Shown one piece after another: positions 13,336 to 25,299 of a stretch of DNA of 64,000 bases. Source of the stretch: Cladocopium goreaui (Eukaryota; Sar; Dinophyceae; Suessiales; Symbiodiniaceae); the NCBI GenBank assembly GCA_947184155.2, contig CAMXCT020000898.1:62001-126000 (forward strand). Reading direction: 5' to 3'. Position numbers and translations under genes: made by a program. Positions within the stretch are counted from its first letter, which is position 1. Every line of letters starts with the position of its first letter. The notes under the pieces were generated by a model that did no database searches, had not been told where the DNA came from, and worked only from the letters and a program-made list of their open reading frames with translations.

Positions 13336-14209
13336 TCACTATTACAAGAGGGTAAACCTCCATTTTCCCATGGTGTTCCTATGGTTTTCCCATGAAAACC
13401 TCCATTTTCCCATGGTTTTCCTATGGTGGATTTGATGACCACGGCAGGATCCTTAAAAAAAATCACCCGCCGGGTGGCCAAAGCGAGCGATCCCTGGCAT
13501 CCTCCGACAGCCTTGGCGAAGTTGCTGCCAAGAACTCCAAGAACTGTGCTTTGTAGATGTAGAATGAAATATAATGATATATACAAGTATATAATGATAT
13601 ATATAATGATATATAATGATATATATAATGATATATAATGATATATAATGATATATACACTCAACTATGGTTTACAAAATGTTTACAAATGTTTATACAT
13701 GTAAAGGTAGCAAAGGATGTATAGTTCACATAACCTGGCTGAGTTGACGGCGAAGATCCCGCCATTTGGAGCCACAGCCACTGCACTCGTCTGAAGCGGT
13801 GGCTTGCGTCGACTTCTGGGAGTTGCCATGGGGCCATGGGGATTCCCCAATAGCTGGATGGTTAAGGGAAAATCCAGCTACATAGTGGTGCCCCATAGAT
13901 AGCTAAGTTGGTTTATATCTCCAAAAACTAGGACTTATGGTAGATATATCTATAATTGATGGGGTTATAAACAAACTTATAAAATGGATGATGACTAGGG
14001 GTACCAAATTGAAATCTCATGATGCAATCAATCCTAAAAACTTCCAGCTGCAGCATCTGAAGATATTTTTTGTGTGCCTTCGCTGGCATGCTCCATCTTC
14101 TCCTGGTGGCGACGAAACACGCCAATTGTTCTTTCGAGTTGGGCATCTGTCTGAAACACCAAAGGCCATTAAATCAATGGAGATTCGTTTTACGCGATGA
14201 TACATATGT

Positions 14210-14480
14210 ATATATGACATATATATATATGATATATACAGTAATATATATACAATATACAATATACAATATACAATATACAAGATATGATATGATATGA
14301 TAATAATATAATATTATATATTATACAATACAATATAATATAATATAATAAAATGATATAATATAATATAATAGAGTATAATATAATAATATAATATTAT
14401 ATAATAATAAAATATAATAATATAGTATTATATAATATAATATAATATAATATTATAAATATTATATTATATTATATACA
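14210..14480. repeat. AT-only microsatellite block
   Basis: TATAATATAATA-type tract about 270 bp long, nearly free of G and C. Confidence 0.9.
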
Positions 14481-16299
14481 ACAGAAACCAATGGATCTGC
14501 AGGGTTGACAGCAGATACTGCTTCTCCTTGGCTGAAGCTGCTTGGTCTCAGGATCAGGGAGAAGGCCATGCGGGGGGATTTCCTTCGAAAGCCGTGTGCG
14601 AAAGCCGTGGAATCGCTGCGATTCATATCATGAAATATCACTGGAGTGCTGGGAAAACTTGACAGCCCTGTAGGTGTTCTGTTCCCTTAACCAGCTCTAA
14701 GAAAATGTGAAGCAAAGAAAGTGTAATTAGCCACTGCAATTTTCAGCAACCTGACCTTCATCAGAAGCTCATCCAGCTCCAAACCTAGCAGATGATCTTG
14801 AAATCGGCTCGTTAAGAAAAGCCTCCCACGTTTCTCGAAAGCTTCATCTCAGCACCATGCCAGTCGGAGCCACCAGAGGGGCTGGTGATGGGATGCTGAG
14901 CGGCAAAGCGCAACACATGCGCACTGTCATGAAAAGTTAACATCAACAAAAGCAATACCTGCGCTGTGGGAACACCGAGCTAGGTTCAAGACAAGTGCGC
15001 GAGAATTGCGTTCGATTCTACAGAAGAGGCAAAACACAAAGTCGGCACCTGCAACAGTGGATCACAGATCCGAAGAAACCTTCCAATGACGTCAACGAGG
15101 GCAATGTCCCAGGCTTTCAACAAAAATATGGCTGTGGCGGCCATTTTTGTAGGGCACCATCCAATCGTCCCACACTTGAACGGTATTGATATCATTTTTT
15201 GATATGTCTTGGATATCTTGGATCTGAAACCATCCAGAAATCTGGGGGAACATCGTTTTGGGCACCTGCCCAGCCGAAACTCCCATGCCATATGCACCAT
15301 CGCGCGGTCGAGGCGAGAAGACCTAGCACAAATGCCAGAAAGCTTCAATATACTGTCCATGTGTACATATATTACTATAGTGCACATAGTGCATACACAT
15401 TTTTTATACACACTATATTATATATATATATATATTACATATATATATATATATTATATATATATATGTAATATGTAAATATATATATATATAATATGTA
15501 TACATATACATTTATATATATTATTTATATATATATAATATGTATATATATATATATTATCATATTATATACATACATCATAGACAGCTAGTGTAGTTAT
15601 CTTTTCACCAGGCCGTCAAGGTGATCGTGTCGAGCTCTGGCATTGGCAAGTGCCGCATGGGAGCCTCAACGGGAGGCTAAAATCTCTGGGAAAATCCATG
15701 GAAGTCTATGGATTCAGCTGGTAAAATCCATGAAAAATCTGGAAAAAAATCTGGAAAAAATCTGGAAAATTGGGGGTAGCATTTTTTGGAGAATCATTGG
15801 AAAATCCTTGGAAAATCGATGGATTCTGTGTCATTCCCAGTTTATGGATGCTGATTTTTGCCCAAGTGGTGTATAACCTCGAACTAATCAATCAGCACTG
15901 AGGAGATCACCAACTGAGTCAGCGAGAAGCTATACATCTGGCAGGATTTCGGCTCTGATTTTTTCTCCCAAATCATGTGATTTTGCTGTGGGCACCAGGA
16001 TCACTTGGACATTGGCTTCTGGATCACTTGAACATGGGGGATCACTTAGACCACTTAGAGCTTTTTTGCTTCACTTGAACATGGGATTCCGGATCACTTG
16101 AACATTACTTGGACACCCCTCACACCTTTAGGGTTTGATACTTAGGGGAAAGGGGGGCGGGGACATGGGGGCATTGGGCATGGGGACATGGGGACATTGG
16201 GGAAGGGGGGTAAGACAACAGCAACATGTTCCGTGGACCCTGTCTCAAAGTCGTCACAAACGTTATTAGCCCCCCCTCTGTTGAGCATAAGCGAGCATG
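14481..16299. other. Host DNA with uncertain exon fragments
   Basis: Some minus-strand pieces look coding (for example 15110-14990, KAWDIALVDVIGRFLRICDP, and 15660-15605, SHAALANARARHDHLDGLVK), but splice edges are not clear. TA microsatellites at 15410-15570; GGATCACTTGAACAT repeats at 15990-16115. Confidence 0.3.
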
Positions 16300-18918
16300 T
16301 GCAACATGTCAAGAACGGCAGATGAGCGAAAATGGCCCACGTTCAAGCGATCCAAAATCCCACGCACAAGCGAGAAAAACTCCAATGTTCAAGCGAACCC
16401 CCGCCCTGAATGTGTTTCCACTGACCCAAACGAAGCTTGCCAGCAGTACTGCTGTATTCACTTGCAAAGCATTGGCAAATTCCTGCAGCTCAAGGATCTC
16501 GAAGCATAGGTTCAAGAGTGGGAGCTTTTCAGAAGGTCAAAACAGGCACCCCCTGGTTTTAATGGGAAAATCATGGACCCAAATGGGGGATTCTCAAATT
16601 GCAATGATTTCCAGAGGGTAGAATTATTTGAAGCTGGAAAGCGAAGAGTTTCCTCGAGGCCTCTGCCAAACTCAATAGGCTTCCAGCGAAGGAAGGGCAG
16701 GAAGGGTCTGTCCTCAGCCGGCCCTCCATCTTCGTCTTCACCCTCAGCAACGAATGTAGCAAGATATTGTCGTGTCAGATTTCGTAGCTGCGTCCAGTAG
16801 AATCAGCATTTTCTATTGGCAATCTTCACCCAAACTTGAGTCTCAAAGGTTGATCGACAGCAGTAAGGTAAACATAGAAAGCCACAGAAATTTCACGGCG
16901 GAGAAAGTTGAGTCAGAGGGAACCCCTCACCTGTCTGACAGGGGGAAATCGAGCCCAGGGACCCACAGCACGGAGGCACCGGAGGCACGGGGGGCCCACC
17001 AAGCCTCCTCATCATCTTCGTCACCTTCTGCAATGGGCGTGTCCAGCACCACATTCGCCTCCAAAAAAAACGGCTGATCACTGACTATGTCATAGTATTA
17101 AATGAATCGAAAGCCATCAATATCCTGGTTCTCCCATCGAAATGATGCAGAAAGTAGCTGGTTGCCAGTTGTTTTTTCATGGATACTCATCCTCCATATC
17201 CTCATGGCCCCATCTCGGATCCTCCTCATCCAGGTCGGGTTCCCCCAGTGGAGTCAGGTAGACACCTCGGGGGTCGTCGGACTTCGTCGGTTTCTTGGGG
17301 AATCGGTCCACAGAGGGGGATCCTTGGGCCCTTGCGCACGGTCTTGTCGGGCAAGAGCGCAAGAACCTGAGCCAATGTCTTTCAGTCATGTGAGGTTCGA
17401 GTCGATTAGATCCCATCCCCTAGAAATCTCAAAGCCACCCTAAATTGTCCCATTAAATCTATATATTATCATTATTATTATCATTATTATTATCATCAAT
17501 TATTATAAGTATGATTATTGCTACAGTATCATTGTTATTGTTATTAATATTATCATTATTATCATCATTGCTATTATAGATTCACATATACATGAATTCC
17601 CTCCTAAGCCATGGCTTCTGGGAGGTATTTAAGATTACGGGAGGATTAATTACATCGGTTGCTAAGACCTCGCCAGAAGTCTGCCAGCGTCAAAAGTGAA
17701 GAAATTTGAACATAGGTGTAAGGAGTGACTCATTGAAGTGTGGTGTGCCAGCACATGTCATTGTTTTTCTCAAGAACATTGCAGGCTTTTTGTACTTGGA
17801 TTTGCTTGAGGAACCCCCGAAAAGATCAAAATCTGCCATAGATTCCCCAAATATTGGATTTCCCCGTGGGAAACATAAAAAAAAAAAACATCTTCAGCAA
17901 ATCCAAGTATACAAAGCTGTTTGGCTTTGTAAACCAAGAGTGCTGGACAGCCACATATTGGCGGAATCTCTGCGTGGCCAGGGACCAAACCCAAACGCCA
18001 CCAATGACACCCCTGGCGCAGGAAAATCATACGAGACTTTTCCAGAATGTCGCGTTGCGATGCATAGTAATGTGGTAAACCCAATAATAAACAATCCCCA
18101 ACATTACCATAAAAGCGTGGTATATGTGGTATAAACCATCGCCAAATTGTAGGAATATCATTGGGTTTACATGGGTTTACCACATTCCAGATGCTTCAGA
18201 GTTGCTGAGATCGAAAGTCGTAACGATGGGGCCTGGTGTGGAGTTGCTCTATCACAGGACGCTCAGTCTCTTCCGCCTCCAGAACACCGGGTCCATATAT
18301 GCATGTATATATCCACAGGTGTGTATGTATCAACTTTTTCGATTATGATCCATAATAATTAGAATATCATAGATGCATACACACCTGTAATTATGATTAG
18401 CACATGAAATGTATCATGATCTATCCCAGTCTTGACCCTGGCAGGTGAGTGTTTTGCCCATGCCTCTGGCAAATGGATAGCACCTCGCCGAGGCATCACG
18501 AAAAACCTAACCGCTGGCCCTTCAATCAAAGTCTCGCCCGGCTGAGGGCAGAGCAGGCGGGTTTCAAGACAACACCAAAGCTTTCCCTGGGCTTGCGGAG
18601 GTGAGAAAGGTCATGGGAACTTAACTTGGGATGGTTATATCATATATATATATTATATATATATACATGCATACTATATAATCACATGAAAATCATGTGT
18701 TTTTGCTACACTGGCTAAATATACACTAGGAAGACAAGGAAGATAAGGGCACTTCTTCCTGATCCTTCAAGATCAGTCAAAACAGGTGAAAGTGTCCCTG
18801 ATTCCACGTAGAATCGCCGGGGCAGCCACTTTTGAATGTTGTAGACCAGAATCTTTGGAGTGGTCACTCCGCCAGCCTCGCAGTTCTCCCAATAAAAACA
18901 TCCATTAACTATGTACAA
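16300..18918 (-). other. Probable host exons, acidic protein
   Basis: Candidate minus-strand exons: 18900-18740 (NGCFYWENCEAGGVTTPKIL ... IQKWLPRRFYVES); 17370-17180 (FPKKPTKSDDPRGVYLTPLG, then acidic EPDLDEEDPRWGHEDMEDE); 17060-16935 (PIAEGDEDDEEAWWAPRASG); 16760-16630 (VAEGEDEDGGPAEDRPFLPF, then LRWKPIEFGRGLEE); and 16515-16400. The repeated A-E-G-(D/E)-E-D start of two exons suggests an internal repeat. Family not recognised. Confidence 0.3.
17460..17575. repeat. ATT/ATC trinucleotide microsatellite
   Basis: Mixed TTA, ATC and ATT triplets. Confidence 0.9.
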
Positions 18919-19240
18919 ATGCTTGGTAAACAGCTATCCCTTGAAGTATGGCCTAGAAATGTTCCCGAATCAACTACGTAGGTCGTAGGTTGATACCTTA
19001 TCCCCATCCTATTCACCTATTCCCAACCAGGTTTTTTTCGGAACGCTCATCTCAACCGAGCTTTGGCTCAGCATCCGACGAAGAGCTTCATTTGTGGCAC
19101 TGGCAAAGCTGGAGGGTCGATGCCTCACGGGAAGTCAGGGGGGGTAGCTGGTGCTCCACACCAAATACCTAGCCCAACTGACCATTTTAGTAGGGAAAAA
19201 TGTCTGATAAAAACACATAAAAAGAATGGGGTATAGACAC

Positions 19241-19344
19241 TACCCTCTGGTAAACTAACATAACTATGGAAAATCACCATGTTTAATGGGAAAATCCACT
19301 ATAAATAGCGATTTTCAATAGCTATGTTAAATTACCAGAGGGTA
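19241..19344. mobile_element. MITE family 1, copy
   Basis: TACCCTCTGGTAAACTAACA ... AAATTACCAGAGGGTA, 104 bp. Confidence 0.8.
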
Positions 19345-19810
19345 GGTTCAAGACCACAGGAAACATTCAGACAGATCCGTCCGCACTGCCTGGTCCGGCA
19401 AAAACATCCTGAGAGTTTCTCAGGGCTTGGCTGCGGAATTTTTGTGTGGTTGATGGCTCTGTCTCAAAATGAGGATACCGGGATACCCCTAAATAAGCAT
19501 GTTCATGGGAAAATATAGGGAAATGTTTGGGGAAAATGATGGTTCGCCATTTTTGTTCCCCAAATTTCAACGCCATTTTTGGCCCAACTCCAACTGCTGC
19601 TCTCCATGTCATGTGAACTCTGGCTGCCGGCTCTCCTGGTAGGCTGTTTCCGAGCAAATGGACACGCAGGTCACTGGCTCAAGTTGCGGAAAGGGATGGG
19701 CGTGGGCCACCACCTGGCCGTGCAGGCGAAACGTGGCGAAACATGGCGATGGTCACAACACTGGGCGGATTGGGTCATTATGGTCATCCAACCTTGGGAA
19801 TTGCTGATCA

Positions 19811-19917
19811 TACCCTCTGGTTATGTCAAAATAGCTATTGAAAATGGCCATTGATAGTGAGTTTTCCCATTAAAAATGGTGATTTTCCATAGCTATGTAA
19901 ACGTTTACCAGAGGGTA
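19811..19917. mobile_element. MITE family 1, copy
   Basis: TACCCTCTGGTTATGTC ... AAACGTTTACCAGAGGGTA, 107 bp, AATAGCTATTGAAAATGG interior. Confidence 0.8.
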
Positions 19918-21957
19918 ATTCACGTACTGACAGTGATACTGTGGATGCTGGCGAAATCCTGCCGATAGATGGTCAACATCCCATTATCGAAGGTGGTGAC
20001 GCGGCATCAGTCCCAGCCTCCCCCTTCCGGCTGTCGACCAGAAGCGCTTCCCCTTCGCTGGTGCCTAAGGCCATCCTGTGCCATGCGAGAACAGCATGAT
20101 GAAATGCTGGGAATATAGCCATGTTATCCCATGTTTTCACCCATGTTTCAGGGAATATCCCCACAAAATATGGCCTGAAATATGGTACTAACGTACCTCC
20201 ATAAATTGGATCCTGGAGATCTCCCATTGATTTTCACATCATTTCACATCACAAAGTGAGTCCAGAATCATCAGCATTCATCAGCCTTTACAGGTGATAT
20301 TCCCAGCTATAAACACCTCCATTGATGGCCGGGTCACCGGCAAGTTACCCGTCCCCCAGTTTGATGACACACCTGGCAGTCCCTCGGGGTTCCACAAAGG
20401 CACATGCTATCCGTCCAGGCACCTCAGTGGAGGTGTAAAAATGCATCATGACTTTGACATACTGTGGGACCTTGACGAATCTTTGACCAAAAAAAGTGTC
20501 AAGAAAATGCTTGCTATGGAGAGTTTGTGATATATGATATATCTAATATATTCTAATATTGTGGGACTATATAGTAATATAGTATTATATTGTGTCAAAA
20601 AATTGTTTGCTATGGATGGCTTGTGATATGATATATCTAATACAAGTATTCTACAGTACAATGTGTTGTACCAAGAACAAACAGTTTCTGTCGGTGACGG
20701 GAGTCATTTTGAGCCACCAAGTTTAAGCAGAATCTGCATCTGCCAGGCCTGCACGAAAAAGGATGCACGTGCCTGGCCAAAAGGCCAAAATTGGAGCGAT
20801 GTCTGTATTGATGTCCTGGATGAACAAAATTGAATAAACCTCCGAGTTGTTTTTCTAGAAATTTGCAGGATATTTTCAGACATTTTCAGTCCTTCAAGTG
20901 GTCCATTTTCAACAAACAAATGACTTTAGAATAGGCCCCGAATCAACCAGGAATCAACCAGGATCACCTCTGGCAACGCGAACTCGTATTCCGGACACCT
21001 GACCGGTTGACGCCACGTGTTCACCACCATGAAAAAACACCACTGGGTCGCCACGTGAACTCTACCACCATGTTGCTGGTTGTGTCCTCCATGTTGAGGA
21101 AGTGTAAAAAAAAAATGCAAAATGTGTGACACCATCTTGGTTGTTTGTATCCAATGCATTGTAAGATGTAAGGTGTCGTAAAATGGTGTGCTTTACAGAT
21201 CTTTACAGTGCTCCTTTTTTGCTGACCTCCATGTTCTGATCTATAAGGTTTGGAAGGCTAGTATATCCGGCCCAAATATCATCATCATATATACCGGGAA
21301 AAAAACACGGTTCTTGCAAGTGTTGTCTGTTGGTTATAATTTTACCCCATTGATTTGACTAGCCACTTTTTTTGATGTATAGGTTTGTCTGAACGGGGTA
21401 TACCGGTATACCCCTCAAATGCCCAAAATTGTTAGGTACTAATTTAATAATATCTAATAAGTAATCAGTGGATGGAACACGGTTTTCCCCTGTGTTCCCA
21501 GGATGTTACCAAGCCCATATCTTGCCGATGCAAAAAGGAAACACCGAGGGCCCCGAGGGGGCCTTTTCTTCTTTTCAATGAGGTCGACCTGGTCGCCCAC
21601 CGCTTCTAAGATCTCCTCTATCACCTTTCAACAGGACACCCTGCGATTGACACCTCAAAATGCTTGGGTCCTGGATTTAATCGGAAATAGGGGCCGTAAT
21701 GGGGCTATTTCTATGGCTAATCCATGGTAATGTCATATCCGTAAGTTGCGGTGCCGGGTACCCGGAGAATTGTGGCCAATTGTGGCCACACTATTTTGGA
21801 CCATCTGATGGATCTATTGCATCAGATTTTTCGCAACCGCTTGGTATCCTATGGTATCCTGGTGCCGGTGCCTCATCGATAATGGAAAAGGGCAGTGGAA
21901 GAGGATCCACCGCATTGTCTGGATTCACCTGCCGCGGAGAGAAAACCAGGCTTTTTC

Positions 21958-23617
21958 GAGAGTTCTCCATAAATGGGTGAGATGGTTCACCCCTACAAAA
22001 AACCATATTTAACCATGATAAAGTGATGTTCAGCCGAAAATCCCCCAAACTCCGTAACTCCGCTGCCTTCTCCCAGTTGACCATCCCTGGCAGGATCGGC
22101 TCGAAGGCATTCCAGGGGTATTGATGATGGATGAACCAAAAAATGGAGCTGGATAAACCCACCCGTTTCTGGCAAGCGATTTACTGGTGGCTTATTGGGT
22201 TTTCCACATTTCAGTCACGGCTGTATTCACGGCTGTTTCCACAAGAACTTGGCTTGGAATCGCCCAGGGCTGCCACCTCTCTTGGGCCTGCCTTTTGGCA
22301 GGCCACACACCCAACATCTGGGCCAAATGGCAGCGAAAAAACAACTTCCAACAGCGTCGCGGCTGCTTGGCGACTGCAGCTGTTCTGACTGCCTCACTCA
22401 TCACACGTTGCTGAACGAGATTGCCTTCTTTGAAAACACGTCGATCGTCTTCATGCCAAGAGCAACTTTGGCTCTCAACTCATTCTACGAAGCAGGACTG
22501 AATATGTTGGATGGAAGTAGAGATAGTCACCTGAAAAGCTCCGCCCACCACTCTGAGTCTCAATGGCACAACCAGTCTGCCAGTCTGCCATATCTTGGGA
22601 AATCCGAATCCTTGCCTGGTTTTGGACCAATTTCAAATAAGTTTCTTCTGAAGAGAGCTGCGTCCTAGGTGGCCCATCATTCGGATGTTCCAGTTGCATG
22701 CAGATTTAGCTGGCTGGGTGGAGAGATCTACTGCATGGCTTCAATGATTTGCCTTGTAAAGAGAGGTCGATTATCCACTGCCAGGGTCAAAAAAACCACT
22801 TGGAGGATCATCCAACTTGATAACTGGATAGTAATGGATAGTAAGTGTGGTTATAAAAGTTATAACCATCTATATACAGGACAACTAGGACAACCCCACT
22901 CAGGGGACTTACTAACAGAGTTATTTTTCGGCTCATTTTTTATCAGTTACGATTCGTGGGATGATCCTCAAAGCAGAGGCTTTCCAATTGCCCAGCGTCT
23001 GCCATGAAGTCCAACGACACGGGTATGCCACCGACCTCGGGATGGCTGCCACCCAAATTCCATGGGTGAAACACGGTGGTTTCACCATCCAAAAAACGGC
23101 GCTAATTGCGGATGTAGAATGATGATGAATGATGCCTAAAATTTCAGGACATGCAGTAAAAAAAGTCCGTTTTTAGTCGTTCGGATTCCAAGTGCCTCAC
23201 TTGAGCCAAGGAGATTAAACACCGCTTCCAGTCTCTTCTCCTAAAAAATCTGGGGCTCACAATTTTTGTTGCACATGCTTCAATCAATGGATTGGTTTAA
23301 GGGAAAATCTACAGGAAACCATGGTTTTTACCATTAAATATGGGGGGTTCCTGTAAATTTTCCCAAAAACCAATCCATTGGTTCAAGCCGAAAATCCTGG
23401 AGCTTAACCTGATGGATCCAGTGTCCTGAAGGGTTCGTTGCCGATGTTAATCGCGCTGCTTGGCACGTTCCCGCCAAACCAGGCCCGTCCACCGGGTCGC
23501 AATTTTCGAACCAGCTGCCGGATCAGGTGACCTGCAAAAAGGACATTAGGACTCGATGTTGGGGGAAAAAAAAAACGTGCTGTGCTGCTGACAGGAGTTT
23601 ATCTATATATATATAAT
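21958..23617. repeat. Left copy of 1.66-kb direct repeat bracketing the viral block
   Basis: Nearly identical, in the same orientation, to 46367-48039. Starts at GAGAGTTCTCCATAAATGGG and ends in a TA microsatellite after ACAGGAGTTTATCTATAT. Differences are scattered substitutions, short indels and a few clustered changes. Host-like sequence, no transposon ends and no reverse transcriptase. It contains open frames of up to 157 codons (for example 22195-22668) of no recognised family, conserved in the other copy because the DNA is. Confidence 0.93.
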
Positions 23618-23728
23618 ATTATATAATATATTAGATTATATATATATATATTAGATTATATATATATATATTAGATTTTATATATATATACATTAGATTA
23701 TATATATTAGATTATATATAGTTAGACT
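23600..23728. repeat. TA-rich microsatellite with TTAGATTATATA units
   Basis: Irregular tandem units of TTAGATTATATATATATA. Marks the left end of the viral block where the direct repeat stops. Confidence 0.9.
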
Positions 23729-23814
23729 GTTGCTCCCCCGTCTTTCTCATCTAACCGCCCACATTATTATACAAGCAAATTCTATGGGGTTAATACCAAA
23801 GACAGGGGAGCAAC
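23729..23814. repeat. Inverted repeat, 17-bp arms, near the left edge of the viral block
   Basis: GTTGCTCCCCCGTCTTT (23729-23745) pairs with AAAGACAGGGGAGCAAC (23798-23814) with one mismatch. Could be a remnant viral terminus, a small transposon end or a hairpin. No second copy is seen at the right edge. Confidence 0.6.
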
Positions 23815-24130
23815 ACCTTATAGAAAACAATAACATAAATCAGAACAACAAACAACAAAAAGAAAAAACAAAACAACATAAGCAATACAATAGATTATAA
23901 AATAGATTATACCAAAAACCATAACAACAAACCAAAACAAAAGACAATTTCACGTTTTAAAACGAAATTTAACTATCATTCTTCTTCAAATTCTCCTCAT
24001 GCTTCAAAGCGTTTGTGTGCCTCTTGTAATTTTGAGTTTGAATTTCATAATCATCACTTCAAATTTATGGGGATAACCAACATAATTTTCATAATCATTT
24101 ACTATGAAGATTATGGGATTAATTACCACA
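23815..24130. other. AT-rich virus-like remnant
   Basis: Base composition matches the viral block. On the minus strand, 24041-23970 has a short open end reading NYKRHTNALKHEENLKKNDS, similar in style to the His-rich tails of the GIY-YIG proteins. No full gene. Separated from the integrase by about 1.15 kb of host-like DNA. Confidence 0.4.
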
Positions 24131-25294
24131 GTCTGCCCCTACAGGGGAACCCTCAACCCCCAGCCAATATACTATCCCACCCCCCAGCATACATACCAGC
24201 ATACATACAAACTAGCATATCACAACAGCATCACATCTTTCTCAACCCCAAATCTCTCTTAATCCGCAATTGCCATGCCCAAACCACCCTTCATGAACTT
24301 GTTGATGACCATGTCTTCTTAACCTCAGCGCGATGTAAATGGCACAGCAATCCAAACTTTGGGGCGAAATGGAGTGAAAAGGATTATGTGTGTCCATACT
24401 TGTTGGAGCCAGTCTTCAAGTATCTGGGTGTTCGCCTTTTTATCAGGCATGAATGCCCTGGATGTCAAGTTTGTGAAGGGTCACTGGCATGCATGCTCTA
24501 AAAGAAACATGCAGACCTCTTCAATCGTAAAAAGATCTCTTCAAAGCCCGGTTTTGCGAGTCGCGCTGGTGGCGAAGCACTGTTTTCTCACCCACTTTCT
24601 TCGTCACCAAAATTGACGAGCGAAAAAATGGGGTGAAAAAGGAGGGATGCCTATCTGTCACAACATCCGAGTGATGCCTAACGGCGGCAACACTGAGCAC
24701 AAGTCGTAGGACAACCTGTACAACAATCAGGGCGCCGCAGATTCTCCGTCTGGTTCATGCCTGATATGCCTTTGCTCTTGCCCATTTTTTGCAAGGCATC
24801 TGCAAGGCCTGTGCTGTTGTTGTCTACAGCTCCAGCGCTCAATGCAAATATGATGAGGCAAGCGTACAAACGGATTTGCGCCATGAACATGCCGACACCA
24901 AGCTAAAAAGCGCACCCGAGTGGTTTGAGCAAAAGATGCTGAAAAATGACACAAAATTCCAAGCTCAAACTGAAAGAGCTAATTTCTGTAGCTTTCCAAT
25001 TGAGAATGTCAAAAATGCTCAAAATGAAACAACTTCCAAGGTCAAGCTCTCCAAGAACATGTGGCTTCAAACCTCGGACTGGCATATTCCCAACAGCTGA
25101 GCGCCCCGACAACAGGATGCAGAAGAGATTGATGACAAAGCCAAGGCGAGGAAGGGCAAAGGAACATGGAGCAATCCCAGCCAATGACCCAGTCACAAAT
25201 TCATGGGGAAAACAAATGAAGGGCAAAACACAAAACCACGAAACCAAAGAGCACATCAAATCAACCATATCATGGTTGCATCATGGCTTTCTAA
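24131..25294. other. Host-like segment between viral remnant and integrase
   Basis: Higher GC than the DNA on either side. Contains one plausible small gene (24678-24884, minus). Either an insertion into the viral end or the true left flank, with the remnant at 23.8-24.1 kb being something else. Confidence 0.4.
24678..24884 (-). CDS. Possible small secreted Cys-rich protein
   Basis: 68 residues from the ATG at 24884. Residues 1-19 look like a signal peptide (MAQIRLYACLIIFALSAGA). The C-terminus is Cys-rich (CCTGCPTTCAQCC). No family recognised. Could be an exon of a longer gene; no splice evidence. Confidence 0.35.
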   Translation of the reverse strand: MAQIRLYACLIIFALSAGAVDNNSTGLADALQKMGKSKGISGMNQTENLRRPDCCTGCPTTCAQCCRR

Positions 25295-25299
25295 AAACA

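Larger units (their letters stand above)
10602..14160 (-). other. Probable exons of a host gene, WD40-like in part
   Basis: Minus-strand candidate exons: 14146-14040 (coiled-coil, AQLERTIGVFRRHQEKMEHA, after TTTCAG); 13826-13735 (TSAVAVAPNGGIFAVNSA, followed by GTTATG); about 13555-13430 (TVLGVLGSNFAKAVGGCQGS ... LALATRRVIFFKDPAVVI); 12690-12545 (LPGHYGAINALTFHRAGQ, a WD40-repeat style strand); about 12180-12080 (ILVSVGADCRILRR); and 10740-10602 (Pro/Gln-rich tail ending in a stop). The G-H ... A-L-T-F and S-V-G-A-D patterns suggest WD40 propeller blades. Exon linkage and exact borders are not proven. Confidence 0.3.
18919..21957. other. Host DNA with MITEs, no firm genes
   Basis: Holds two family-1 MITEs and a truncated family-2 MITE. 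The short open frames show no recognised domain. Confidence 0.4.

Noticed and set aside
22195-22668. 157-codon frame in the direct repeat, present in both copies
   Set aside because: Conserved only because the whole DNA segment is duplicated; overlapping frames are equally conserved and no family is recognised.
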